Shown here in pieces: positions 26,189 to 37,713 of a DNA stretch of 64,000 nt (positions within the stretch are counted from its first letter, which is position 1; every line of letters starts with the position of its first letter). The DNA is taken from NCBI GenBank assembly GCA_963730365.1, contig CAVSRM010000017.1, positions 112,672 to 176,671 on the forward strand, in the 5' to 3' direction. The stretch is from Fodinibacter sp963730365. Its GTDB lineage: Bacteria > Actinomycetota > Actinomycetes > Actinomycetales > Dermatophilaceae. The position numbers were made by a program, and so were the translations under genes. The notes below the pieces were generated by a model, which saw nothing but the letters and a program-made list of their open reading frames with translations, did no database searches and was not told where the DNA came from.

Positions 26189-26749
26189 TCAGTTGAGGCT
26201 CGGGTCGGCCGGGTACCAGGCGACCCAGCGCAACGGTCCCTGCTGGCGCCGCAGCACGGTGCGCCAGAGCCGGTCAGGTCTCTCGGTGAAGACGTCCCCG
26301 CCCTCGGTCTCCACGACGAACCAGGACCCCGTGCGGATCTCGTCCTCGAGCTGACCCGGCGACCATCCGGCGTACCCGGCGAAGATGCGCAGCCCCTCCA
26401 CGTCGGGGACGACGAGGAGCGGCGGGGTGTCGAGGTCGACGAGGGCCACCGAGCCGAAGAGCCGGCGAACCCCCATCGGCTCGTCGGCGTCGCCGAGGAC
26501 CGCCACGAGCCCCAGGGCGGAGTCGAGCTCGACCGGTCCACCCTGGAAGACCTTGGCGGGAGTGCTCGCGTGCTCCTCCCACCCGGGGAGGACGTCGTCG
26601 ACGCCGGCGTCGATCGGACGGTTGAGGACGACGCCCTGGGCGCCGTCCTCACCGTGGTGCAGGATCAGGACGACCGAGCGCGCGAACACGCCCTCCTCGA
26701 TCTGCGGTGACGCGACGAGGAGCTGACCGGTGGTGTAGGTCCCGCTCAC
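26189..26749 (-). CDS. YqgE/AlgH family protein
   Basis: A 186-aa protein of the UPF0301 family. Conserved segments: TGQLLVASPQIEEGVFARSVVLILHHGEDGAQGVVLNRP at the N-terminus, FQGGPVELDSALGLV, and LRIFAGYAGWSPGQLEDEI. Cytoplasmic; biochemical role unknown. GTG 26749 overlaps the stop of the upstream DEAD-box gene (GTGA), fixing the start and suggesting coupled translation. Confidence 0.94.
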   Translation of the reverse strand: MSGTYTTGQLLVASPQIEEGVFARSVVLILHHGEDGAQGVVLNRPIDAGVDDVLPGWEEHASTPAKVFQGGPVELDSALGLVAVLGDADEPMGVRRLFGSVALVDLDTPPLLVVPDVEGLRIFAGYAGWSPGQLEDEIRTGSWFVVETEGGDVFTERPDRLWRTVLRRQQGPLRWVAWYPADPSLN

Positions 26750-28914
26750 CCGTCCATTCTGCCCCGGCCACCGCCGGAACGCCCCGAGTCGTGACGCGGG
26801 CGGCCACCGCCGGAGCCGTTGCTCCGACCGCTCGGACGGCCACCGGGGCGCCCGCCCGGACGCCCACCGCGACGGCCGCCGTTCTTGCCGCCCTCGAGGA
26901 TCGGACGCCACAGCGAATCCGGAACCGGGATCCCGCTGGAGGTCCGTCCACCCAGGGCCACGACGACGTCGTCGCCCGGTCGAACCTTGCTCGTGATCGC
27001 CTCTGCGCCGGCACCCTCGATGAGTCGGGTGACCATCTTGCGCTGGTGCGGGAGCGCCAGCATGACCACGGCACCCTCCTCGCCCGCACGAGCGGTGCGG
27101 CCCGCACGGTGGAGGTAGTCCTTGTGGTCCTTGGGCGGGTCGACCTGGACGATGAGGCCCACGTCGTCGACGTGGATGCCGCGGGCCGCGACGTCCGTGG
27201 CGACGAGCACCGACATGCTGCCGTCGCGGAAGGCCCCGAGCACGCGGTTGCGCACCGCCTGGGAGAGTCCTCCGTGCAGTGACGCAGCGAGCACGCCGCG
27301 CTCCCGGAGCTCGCCGGCGATGCGGTCGGAGCCGAGCTGGGTCCGGGCGAAGACGATGACACGACCATCGCGCCCGGCGAGCTCGGCGGTGAGCGCCTTC
27401 TTGTCCTGCGGGTCGATGAGCAGCACGTGGTGGCTCATCGTCGTGACCGCGGCCTGGGCCTCGTCCGTCGAGTGCGTCACGGGGTCGACGAGGTAGCGGT
27501 CGACCAGGGTGTCGATCCCCTTGTCGAGGGTGGCCGAGAAGAGCAGCCGCTGGCCGCCCGGCGGCACCTCGTCAAGGATGGCTGTCACCTCGGGCAGGAA
27601 GCCCATGTCGGCCATGTGGTCAGCCTCGTCGAGCACGGCGATCTCCACCCCGCCCAGCTCGACGGCGCCCCGCTCCATGAGGTCGGCGAGCCGGCCCGGC
27701 GTGGCGACGAGGATGTCGATGCCCTTGTTGAGCGCCTTGATCTGGGGCTCGTAGGACAGCCCGCCGGCGACGAGCTTGTGCCGCAGACCGGTGACGTGCA
27801 CGAACGGCTCGAGGGCATCGCTGACCTGCATCGCCAGCTCACGGGTCGGCACGAGGATGAGGGAGCGGGGGCGCTTGCTCTGCGGCTTGGTCCCGTCGTC
27901 GAGTCGCGTGATCATCGACAGGCCGAAGGCGAGGGTCTTGCCGGATCCGGTGCGGCCCCGACCGAGGACGTCGCGCCCGGCGAGTGCGTCGGGGATGGTC
28001 GCGGCCTGGATGGGGAAGGGGTCGGCGATGCCGTCGCGGGCCAGCCGCTCGACGAGTCGCGCCGAGAGCCCGAGGGCGGCGAAGCCATTGTCCTCGGTCA
28101 CCTCGCGCGCGTCGCCCGCCGAGGAGCTGTATGCCGTCCACGTGTCGGCCTCGGCGCGGGCGGCCTCGGCCTCCTCGAAGGTCACCGGGCCGTCCCGGTC
28201 GTCGCGTGGGGCAGGGCTGTCCCGGCGCGCGGGCCTGCCGCCCTGGACCGGTCGGCTGCTCCGCACGGCTCGGCCGGCGACATAGCCACCACGACGCTCG
28301 TCGGGGCGGTCTCCGGAGTACCCTGCGCGGCGGCCGTCGGACCCGTTTCCGGACCCGACGGAATCGCGATCGGCGTGCCGCCCTTCGTGGCGGTCCCGTC
28401 GGACGGGGTCGGCCACCCGCGGCGCCTGGTCGCGGACCGGCCGGTCGCCACGTTCGCGACGCGGTCGCTCGTCGTGGGGGCGGTGCACCTGACGCTGGTC
28501 GCGGCGGTCGTTGCCGGAGGCGTCACGCGGTGAGCGCGACCCGCTCGAGTCACCGCGCCCACCGGTGCTGTTGCGCTCCCCCGTGTAGCGCGACCCACTC
28601 GAGTGACCGCTGCCACCGGAGCTGCTGCGGTTCGAGGAGTCACCCGAGGACCGGGGCCCGCGGTCGTCCGCGCGCCTCGGAGCCTTGTTGCGGTCGGCGC
28701 GGCGAGGGTCCGCTGGGTCCCAGCGGGGCGAACGCTCCGCGCGGGGCCGCTTCGAGCCGTCACCGTCGACTCGCGCACCTCGCTTGGGCGCGCTGCGCGG
28801 GCCGTCGGGCTGGCCGCGGTGGTGTGCCTTCTTGGGGGTCTTGCCCTTACGGGCCTCCGCCTTCTGGGCAGAGCTCCAACGCGCCTTCTTGGGCGCGGAT
28901 GCCTTCTTGGGCAT
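26746..28914 (-). CDS. DEAD-box RNA helicase with long disordered N-terminus
   Basis: A 722-aa ATP-dependent RNA helicase. Residues 1-255 are Arg/Ser/Gly/Asp-rich and disordered; the helicase core follows: GFAALGLSARLVERLARDGIADPFPIQ (Q motif), GRGRTGSGKT, PTRELAMQV, TPGRL, LDEADHMADMGF, FSAT, VFARTQ, ATDVAARGIHVDDVG, HRAGRTARAG. The tail is RGG-like with repeated GGRPGGRPSG, typical for RNA binding. This resembles cold-shock/ribosome-assembly helicases of the RhlE/DeaD type. AGGTGA lies 8 nt before ATG. The 245-bp upstream leader may carry regulation. Confidence 0.94.
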   Translation of the reverse strand: MPKKASAPKKARWSSAQKAEARKGKTPKKAHHRGQPDGPRSAPKRGARVDGDGSKRPRAERSPRWDPADPRRADRNKAPRRADDRGPRSSGDSSNRSSSGGSGHSSGSRYTGERNSTGGRGDSSGSRSPRDASGNDRRDQRQVHRPHDERPRRERGDRPVRDQAPRVADPVRRDRHEGRHADRDSVGSGNGSDGRRAGYSGDRPDERRGGYVAGRAVRSSRPVQGGRPARRDSPAPRDDRDGPVTFEEAEAARAEADTWTAYSSSAGDAREVTEDNGFAALGLSARLVERLARDGIADPFPIQAATIPDALAGRDVLGRGRTGSGKTLAFGLSMITRLDDGTKPQSKRPRSLILVPTRELAMQVSDALEPFVHVTGLRHKLVAGGLSYEPQIKALNKGIDILVATPGRLADLMERGAVELGGVEIAVLDEADHMADMGFLPEVTAILDEVPPGGQRLLFSATLDKGIDTLVDRYLVDPVTHSTDEAQAAVTTMSHHVLLIDPQDKKALTAELAGRDGRVIVFARTQLGSDRIAGELRERGVLAASLHGGLSQAVRNRVLGAFRDGSMSVLVATDVAARGIHVDDVGLIVQVDPPKDHKDYLHRAGRTARAGEEGAVVMLALPHQRKMVTRLIEGAGAEAITSKVRPGDDVVVALGGRTSSGIPVPDSLWRPILEGGKNGGRRGGRPGGRPGGRPSGRSNGSGGGRPRHDSGRSGGGRGRMDG

Positions 28915-29159
28915 GGGTGTGTCACCTGTGTTTCGTCATCGACTGTATAGAGACAGACACGTCTCCAGCCGGTGGCGGTGGGCAACAAGACGAGCCTCGG
29001 ACGTCCAGCGTCCGTGCGGCCGGATCAACGATCGTGTCACCGGCACACCGGAGCGGGTTGGTCCAGTCGCTCGGTTGCGATCTGCGTGGACGCGGCCATG
29101 CGTCCGGCTCTCGGTGGAAGGACCACTCTAGCAGCGGGAACGGCCGGTCCCTGACGCCC

Positions 29160-29555
29160 TCAACCGCTCGGGTCCCCGCGAAAACGTCTCCACAGGGTCA
29201 CGGCCGCCACACCGAGCCCGATGCCCACCAGGTCCGCCACGACGTCGAGCGGATCTCCCGAGCGGTCGGGCAGCACGGTGGCCTGCACCACCTCGCTGAG
29301 CACGGCGTGCGCGGCCAGCACCCCCACGACCAGGCGCGGACCGATCCCGCCGAGCACGGCCAGGGCAGCCGGGGCCGCGAACACGACGAGGTGGACCACC
29401 TTGTCGGCGGACGGGAACGGTGACTCCCCCGGAGCCTGGGGCGCATAGAGGACGACTCCCTGGAGGAGGAGGGCGACCGCCAGCAGGGCCCAGAGCGAGA
29501 CGTCCCGCCAGTCAGGTGCCCGACGCTCGACGCGTCGGGCGGACCCGTCGGTCAC
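29160..29555 (-). CDS. VanZ-like membrane protein
   Basis: A 131-aa protein with four membrane helices. VanZ-type residues are visible: SPFPSADKVVHLVVFAAPAAL, then SEVVQATVLPDRSGDPLDVVADLVGIGLG (the Glu and Asp positions are conserved in VanZ-like proteins). Family function is uncertain outside teicoplanin resistance. GTG 29555 overlaps the malic enzyme stop (GTGA), so it is translated from the same message. Confidence 0.85.
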   Translation of the reverse strand: MTDGSARRVERRAPDWRDVSLWALLAVALLLQGVVLYAPQAPGESPFPSADKVVHLVVFAAPAALAVLGGIGPRLVVGVLAAHAVLSEVVQATVLPDRSGDPLDVVADLVGIGLGVAAVTLWRRFRGDPSG

Positions 29556-30961
29556 CCGGCGTCGCGCCGAGCCACCGCGGCCTTGACCGCCTCGGCGACC
29601 ACCGTGCTCACCTCCGGGTTGAACACGCTGGGGACGATGTACGTGGCGTTCCGCTGGTCCTCGTGGACGACGTCGGCCAGTGCCTGGGCGGCAGCCAGGA
29701 GCACGTCGGTGCTCACCCGGTGAACACCCGAGTCGATCAACCCGCGGAAGACCCCCGGGAAGACCAGCACGTTGTTGATCTGGTTCGCGAAGTCCGAGCG
29801 GCCGGTCGCCACGACGGCGGCGTGCCGGGCCGCGATGTCGGGGTCGATCTCGGGGTCGGGGTTGGCCATCGCGAAGACGATGCTTCCCTCCGCCATCGAT
29901 GCGACGTCCTCCTCCGAGAGGATGTTCGGCGCAGACACCCCGACGAACACGTCTGCTCCGCGCATGGCGTCGGTCAGGGTGCCGACCATTCCCTCGGCGT
30001 TGGTGTGAGCGGCGATCCACTCGTGGTTGGGGTGGTCCCCGGACAGCACGTCGGCGCGCTCGCGGTGCACGATGCCATCGATGTCCGTGACGACGACGTG
30101 GCGCGCGCCGGCCTCGAGGAAGAGCTGCAGGATCGCCGTGCCGGCCGCCCCGGCGCCACTCATCACCAACCGCACGTCCTCGAGCTTCTTGTCCACGACC
30201 CGAAGGGCGTTCCGCAGCGCCGCCAGGGCGACGATCGCCGTGCCGTGCTGGTCGTCGTGGAAGACGGGGATGTCGAGCTCGGCCCGCAGGCGTCGCTCGA
30301 TCTCGAAGCACCGGGGCGCGGAGATGTCCTCGAGGTTGATGCCCGCGAAGCCCGGCGCGATGGCCTTGACGGTGCGGATGATCTCCTCGGTGTCGGTGGT
30401 GTCCAAGCAGATCGGGAACGCGTCGATGTCGGCGAATCGCTTGAACAGCGCCGCCTTTCCCTCCATCACCGGAAGTGCCGCGAGTGGTCCGATGTCCCCC
30501 AGGCCCAGGACGGCGGTGCCGTCGGTGACCACGGCCACGGTGTTGCGCTTGATCGTCAGCCGGCGCGCGTCTGCCGGGTTCTCGGCGATGGCCATGCAGA
30601 CCCGCGCCACTCCCGGGGTGTAGATGAGGGACAGGTCGTCGCGGGTGCGAATCGGCACCTTCGACTCCACGCTGAGCTTGCCGCCCAGGTGCATGAGGAA
30701 GGTCCGGTCCGACACCCGGCCGACCTCGACGCCCTCCACCTCGCGCATCTGCTCGACGATGGCCTGGGCGTGCTCGGGGTCGCGGGTGGACATGGTCAGG
30801 TCGAGGCGAATCTTCGTCGCCCCGGACGCCGTGACGTCCAGCCCAGTGACCAGCCCCCCGGCATCCTCGATCACTCCGGTCATCTCGCTCACCACGGTGG
30901 CCCGGGCGGGGAGGATGAGGCGGACGGTCACGGAGTTGGCGATCGAGGCAGCGGAGGGCAT
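29552..30961 (-). CDS. NAD(P)-dependent malic enzyme with N-terminal ACT domain
   Basis: A 469-aa enzyme decarboxylating malate to pyruvate. Residues 10-85 form an ACT-like regulatory domain; the malic enzyme N-domain follows (LSLIYTPGVARVC, KRNTVAVVTDGTAVLGLGDIGP, GKAALFKRFADIDAFPI, FHDDQHGTAIV), then a Rossmann domain (VMSGAGAAGTAILQLF, FVGVSAPNILSEEDVASM, FAMANPDPEI). With PPDK and pyruvate carboxylase in this window it completes a set for PEP/pyruvate/C4 interconversion. Coupled to the VanZ-like gene downstream. Confidence 0.95.
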   Translation of the reverse strand: MPSAASIANSVTVRLILPARATVVSEMTGVIEDAGGLVTGLDVTASGATKIRLDLTMSTRDPEHAQAIVEQMREVEGVEVGRVSDRTFLMHLGGKLSVESKVPIRTRDDLSLIYTPGVARVCMAIAENPADARRLTIKRNTVAVVTDGTAVLGLGDIGPLAALPVMEGKAALFKRFADIDAFPICLDTTDTEEIIRTVKAIAPGFAGINLEDISAPRCFEIERRLRAELDIPVFHDDQHGTAIVALAALRNALRVVDKKLEDVRLVMSGAGAAGTAILQLFLEAGARHVVVTDIDGIVHRERADVLSGDHPNHEWIAAHTNAEGMVGTLTDAMRGADVFVGVSAPNILSEEDVASMAEGSIVFAMANPDPEIDPDIAARHAAVVATGRSDFANQINNVLVFPGVFRGLIDSGVHRVSTDVLLAAAQALADVVHEDQRNATYIVPSVFNPEVSTVVAEAVKAAVARRDAG

Positions 30962-31038
30962 ACCGGTGATTCAACCGCCTACCGACGGGTAGGCGGAACC
31001 CCGACCCACCGTGACCGCTCGGGCCTACAGTGGCGCGC

Positions 31039-31659
31039 ATGTCCGACCACGTCGAAGTCATCGGCACCGGCAGCGCCTCGGCCGCCCCGGATGCCGTCGT
31101 GATCACCGCCCGGGTCCAGTGCCAGGAGGCCTCCGTGGTCACCGCGCTGAGCGCCGCGGCGACCCGCGCCGAGGCCGCCCTGCGCGCCGCCGCCACGAAC
31201 GGCATCGCCGACGTGGACCGACGCACGACCGGAATGGGGATCGGCACACGGTGGGACCACGCGCGTGGCGTGGTCGACGGCTACACGGCGCACCAGGCAC
31301 TCCGGCTCACGGTGCGCGACCGCGATCAGGCCGGCGCGGTCCTGGGGGCGCTGGCCGATGCCGCGGGCGATGCCCTCGGTGTCGACCAGGTCAGCCTGGA
31401 GGTGTCAGACCCCGCCCCCCTTCTCGAGCGCGCCCGGGAGGTCGCCTTCGCCGAGGCGCGCGGGAAGGCCGAGCAGTATGCCGCGCTGTCCGGCCGAGCC
31501 CTCGGGCCGGTGCTCCGGGTCAGGGAGACACCGGGGGCCGACGGGCCCGGGCCGTCGCCGCTGCGGGTGATGGCGGCGGAGTCGGGCGCCTCGATGCCCC
31601 TCGAGCCCGGTGAGTCGACCGTCACGACGAGCGTCGTCGTGCGCTTCGGGCTGGTCTGA
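31039..31659 (+). CDS. SIMPL domain (DUF541) protein
   Basis: A 206-aa protein with the SIMPL pattern: VEVIGTGSASAAPDAVVITARVQ at the start, a helical middle (AALRAAATNGIADVDRRTTGM), YTAHQALRLTVRDRDQAG, and the closing ESTVTTSVVVRFGL strand. Unlike many SIMPL proteins it has no signal peptide, so it is predicted cytoplasmic. ATG 31039 is preferred over GTG 31030. Function unknown. Confidence 0.88.
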   Translation: MSDHVEVIGTGSASAAPDAVVITARVQCQEASVVTALSAAATRAEAALRAAATNGIADVDRRTTGMGIGTRWDHARGVVDGYTAHQALRLTVRDRDQAGAVLGALADAAGDALGVDQVSLEVSDPAPLLERAREVAFAEARGKAEQYAALSGRALGPVLRVRETPGADGPGPSPLRVMAAESGASMPLEPGESTVTTSVVVRFGLV

Positions 31660-31679
31660 GTCATGGGTTGGTGGATGCG

Positions 31680-32288
31680 ATGACCTGGGTCGATGCGATC
31701 GGCTGGTTCGGGTCGGCGCTGCTCATCTTCTCCCTGTTGCAGGCCAGGATCCTGCGGCTGAGGATCCTCAACACCGTTGCCTGCGTGATCCTCGTGGTCT
31801 TCAACGCGCTGGTCGGCGTGTGGCCGATGGTGGCGATGAACATCGTCCTGGCGGCCATCAACCTGTACTTCATCACGACGATGCTCCGGGAGCGGTCGGA
31901 CGACGAGGCCTACAGCGTGCTGGAGGTCCCCGAGCACGACACCTACCTCCAGCACTTCCTGCGGGTCCACCACTCCGACATCACCCGTTTCTTTCCGGGC
32001 TTCGTCGCGGGCGCGGACCGGTCCGCGTTCCTCATCCAGCACGGCGACGAGACCGCGGGCGCGATCGTCGTGCGTGACACGGGCGACGGGGTCGCCCAGG
32101 TCGACCTCGACTACGTCACGCCGCGCTTCCGGGACTTCGCACCCGGCGAGTTCGTCTTCCGCCGGTCTGGCCTCTTCCGGGACAGGGGATTCCGGCGGGT
32201 GCTGACGACGCCGGGCATGGTGGCGCCCTACTACGGGCGGCTGGGCTTCGTCTCCGAAGGCGACCGCTTCCGCCTCGACATCGGCTGA
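31680..32288 (+). CDS. YgjV-like membrane domain joined to a GNAT-like C-terminal domain
   Basis: A 202-aa protein. Residues 1-70 form three membrane helices of the YgjV type (DAIGWFGSALLIFSLLQARILRLRILN, then LVVFNALVGVWPMVAMNIVLAAINLYFI). Residues 85-202 look like a soluble domain with acetyltransferase-like features: FLIQHGDETAGAIVVRDTGDGVAQVDLDYVTPRFRDF and a terminal YYGRLGFVSEGDRFRL. No clear acetyl-CoA P-loop (Q/RxxGxG/A) is seen, so catalysis is doubtful. It starts 20 bp after the SIMPL gene. TTG 31668 in the same frame is a less likely start. Confidence 0.8.
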   Translation: MTWVDAIGWFGSALLIFSLLQARILRLRILNTVACVILVVFNALVGVWPMVAMNIVLAAINLYFITTMLRERSDDEAYSVLEVPEHDTYLQHFLRVHHSDITRFFPGFVAGADRSAFLIQHGDETAGAIVVRDTGDGVAQVDLDYVTPRFRDFAPGEFVFRRSGLFRDRGFRRVLTTPGMVAPYYGRLGFVSEGDRFRLDIG

Positions 32289-32350
32289 CCGCCGGAGTGG
32301 CCTCCGCCACATCGCGTGTTCCGCTATACCACTGGGGGTATCACTGCGTT

Positions 32351-32369
32351 TATACTACGATTCGTAGTA
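32351..32369 (+). promoter_or_regulatory. 17-bp palindromic operator over the ppdK -10 box
   Basis: TACTACGA-T-TCGTAGTA (32353-32369) is a perfect palindrome around one base. Its left end overlaps TATACT (32351-32356), a good -10 hexamer. The ppdK ribosome binding site GAGGAGG and ATG follow within 26 bp, so a repressor bound here would block initiation. Confidence 0.7.
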
Positions 32370-32394
32370 ATACTCACTGTCGAGGAGGACCCCC

Positions 32395-35076
<2,682 letters not shown>

Positions 35077-35924
35077 CCCCGCAGGGTCAGCTGGAGGCGA
35101 TGCCCGGTGATGATGGCGGCCAGCCATCCGACCCCGAGCAGCCACGCGGCCACCACGTCGGTGAGCCAGTGGTGGCCCAGGTAGACCCGTGAGAGGCCCA
35201 TGGCGAGGATGAGCGCCACGGCGACCACCACGGTGCTGATCCGGGTGGCGCGCCGGTGCTCGTGCAGCAGCAGCAGGTACGCCATCAGCCCGATGAGCAC
35301 GGTCGCGTTGAGGGTGTGACCCGACGGGAAGGACGGCGAGGTCTCCAGCGGCGGCACGGCCAGCGTCGAGGGGGGCCGGGCCCGGCCGATGAGGTCCTTG
35401 CCGAGCACCGTGAGCAGGAGGGAGCCGGCGGCGCCGATCGACATGAGGACCACCGGGGTCCACGACCTCCACACGATGGCCGTCACCACGGCGAAGGAGG
35501 TGGCGATGAGCGGCATCCCGATCGTCCCACCGAGGTTGGTGAACCAGGTGACCGCCTGGTCCAGGCCCGGCGACCGCAGGCCCACCATGACGTCCAGGAC
35601 AGGGACGTCGAGGCTCGCGAGGTCGTCGTTCTGCGTGACCGCCTCGTAGACCTCTCCGGCGAGCAGGCCGGCGCCGATGAACACGATGCCGCCCACGAGC
35701 ACGGTGATGACGAGCGCGAGGTTGGCGACCGACCAACGGGCCAGCGGTGTGAGGCGGCCCGCGATGGCCGCGACGCCGCGCTGTACCGATCGACCCCATC
35801 GGCTCGGCCAGTCGGTGAGGTCACGCGCGCCGATCCGGGTCCCTTCGCGACCCACGTCGTCGGACCTCCCGGGCTCCGGGGGCGTGGAGTTCGGTGGGGA
35901 GGACGGCATGGGCGCCATTCAACA

Positions 35925-35961
35925 CTGCGGCCCGGCCCGCGAGAGCGGGGCCGGGCCGCAG
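35925..35961. terminator. Strong hairpin between PAP2 gene and acyl-CoA ligase
   Basis: CTGCGGCCCGGCCC (35925-35938) pairs with GGGCCGGGCCGCAG (35948-35961). It lies beyond the acyl-CoA ligase stop on the minus strand and 7 bp upstream of the PAP2 start, so it can end the catabolic operon's transcript before PAP2. Confidence 0.7.
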
Positions 35962-36114
35962 GACGAGCGTGGGGTGCGCCGGTGGAGGAGGTGGCGGGAG
36001 CTTCGCCTAGAAGGCTCTGAACTGGTCCTTTGTGTCGATCGACGGGACCTGAGCTTGGCCATTGACATGACGGAAGTCACCCATGGTGAGGGTCGGCCGA
36101 CATTGCTCGTCGGG

Positions 36115-37713
36115 CTAGTCGTGGGCAGAACCTGACCCGTGTGCCGGCCCGCGGACTCGGTCCCGCAGCTCGGTCTTGACGATCTTTCCAGTCGCTGTCT
36201 TTGGTAGGGCACTGAAGATGAACCGCGCAGGGCACTTGAAATGCGCGAGCCGGTCGCGACAGTGTTCCCGCAGTTCGACATCGGTCACGGTCGCTCCCGG
36301 ACGGACGGTCACGAAGGCCACCGGGACCTCACCCCAGCGCTCATCCGGCTGCGCGACAACCGCGCACTCGACGACATCCTCGTGCTGGACCAGCACCTGC
36401 TCGACCTCGACGGTGCTGATGTTCTCACCGCCAGAGATGATGAGGTCCTTCCTGCGGTCCCGCAGCTCGATCTGGCCGTCGGTATGCACGACGGCGAGGT
36501 CGCCCGAGTGGAACCATCCACCGTCGAATGCCTCGCGGGTGGCCTCTGGGTCGTCGAGGTAGCCCGTCATCACGGCGTTGCCTCGCATGCACACCTCACC
36601 CAAGGTCTGACCGTCGGCGGGGACCGGAGCACCGTCGTCCGCTCGCACCTCGAGCTGGCCCGCCGTGACGTTGGCGAAACCCTGTCTGGCGCGCACCCGG
36701 TAGCGGCCGAGGTCCTCGGTGGTGTCGACGCCGTTGTTCACGTTGACGGTGTACGGCCCGTAGGTCTCGGTCAGTCCGTAGACGTGGTCGACGACGAACC
36801 CGAAGTCCTCCATCCGCTCGATGATGGTCGGCGAGGGGGCCGCACCGGCCGTGACGACACGGACGGAAGTGCCGAGAGCGGTGGCGGACGCCGACTCGGC
36901 AAGCATCGTGAGCACCGTCGGCGCTGCACAGAGATGGGTGACCTCGCCCGATGAGCAGAGGTCCCAGATTTGCTCGGGATCGATCCGCGGGAGACAGTAG
37001 TTGCGCGCACCGACCGCGACGGTGGCCCACGGGTAGCACCACCCGTTGCAGTGGAACATCGGCAGTGTCCAGAGGTACGTGCTGTCGGAGGTTAGTCCGT
37101 GGTCCAGGGCCATCGCGAGGGCATTGAGGTAGGCGCCGCGATGGTGGTAGACCACGCCCTTCGGTCGGCCCGTCGTTCCGGATGTGTAGTTGACCGAGAT
37201 CGACTGGCACTCGTCTTCGACATGCCAGCCCGTGTACGCCTCGGATCCGCGATCCAGTCCGCCGACGAAGTCAGCATCCAGCACGACACGGCTCAGGCCC
37301 GGACGAGCCACCAGGCTGTCGCTGAGCTCGGGCGAGACGAGAGCGATCCGTGCGCCGGAGTGTTCCAGGATGTAGTCGACCTCGCGGGGGCTCAGCCTGG
37401 TGTTGATCGCCACCAGGTCGGCACCGGCCATCGGGACGGCGAAGTGCGCCAGCAGCATCGGCTCGCTGTTCACTGCCATCACGGCGACGCGGTCGCCCGG
37501 CTCGATGTCGAGTGAGCGCAGCTGCCCGGCAAGACCCATGGCCCGCCGATGCCACTCGGCATAGGTGTACTGCGCGTCGCCGTCGACTACGGCGATGCGG
37601 GACGCGTGCACCCGCGACGACCGGTCCAGGAACGACAGTGGCGTCAGGACGTCGAAGTTGGGCTCGGGGCGGTGGGCGAGGGCGCCATTGCTGCGGGCAG
37701 TCGTCAGATCCAT
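36115..37713 (-). CDS. Acyl-CoA ligase (AMP-forming), DmdB/FadD-like
   Basis: A 532-aa ANL-superfamily ligase activating a carboxylic acid as CoA thioester. Motifs: VNYTSGTTGRPKGVVYHHRGAYLN (AMP-binding loop), LPMFHCNGWCYPWA, GLTETYGPYT, GWFHSGDLAVVHTDGQIELRDRRKDLIISGGENIS, and catalytic Lys in LPKTATGKIVKTEL. The PMFHCNGWCYPW type includes short/medium-chain and 3-methylmercaptopropionate ligases. ATG 37713 shares a base with the upstream stop (TGATG). Last gene of a five-gene minus-strand cassette. Confidence 0.9.
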   Translation of the reverse strand: MDLTTARSNGALAHRPEPNFDVLTPLSFLDRSSRVHASRIAVVDGDAQYTYAEWHRRAMGLAGQLRSLDIEPGDRVAVMAVNSEPMLLAHFAVPMAGADLVAINTRLSPREVDYILEHSGARIALVSPELSDSLVARPGLSRVVLDADFVGGLDRGSEAYTGWHVEDECQSISVNYTSGTTGRPKGVVYHHRGAYLNALAMALDHGLTSDSTYLWTLPMFHCNGWCYPWATVAVGARNYCLPRIDPEQIWDLCSSGEVTHLCAAPTVLTMLAESASATALGTSVRVVTAGAAPSPTIIERMEDFGFVVDHVYGLTETYGPYTVNVNNGVDTTEDLGRYRVRARQGFANVTAGQLEVRADDGAPVPADGQTLGEVCMRGNAVMTGYLDDPEATREAFDGGWFHSGDLAVVHTDGQIELRDRRKDLIISGGENISTVEVEQVLVQHEDVVECAVVAQPDERWGEVPVAFVTVRPGATVTDVELREHCRDRLAHFKCPARFIFSALPKTATGKIVKTELRDRVRGPAHGSGSAHD

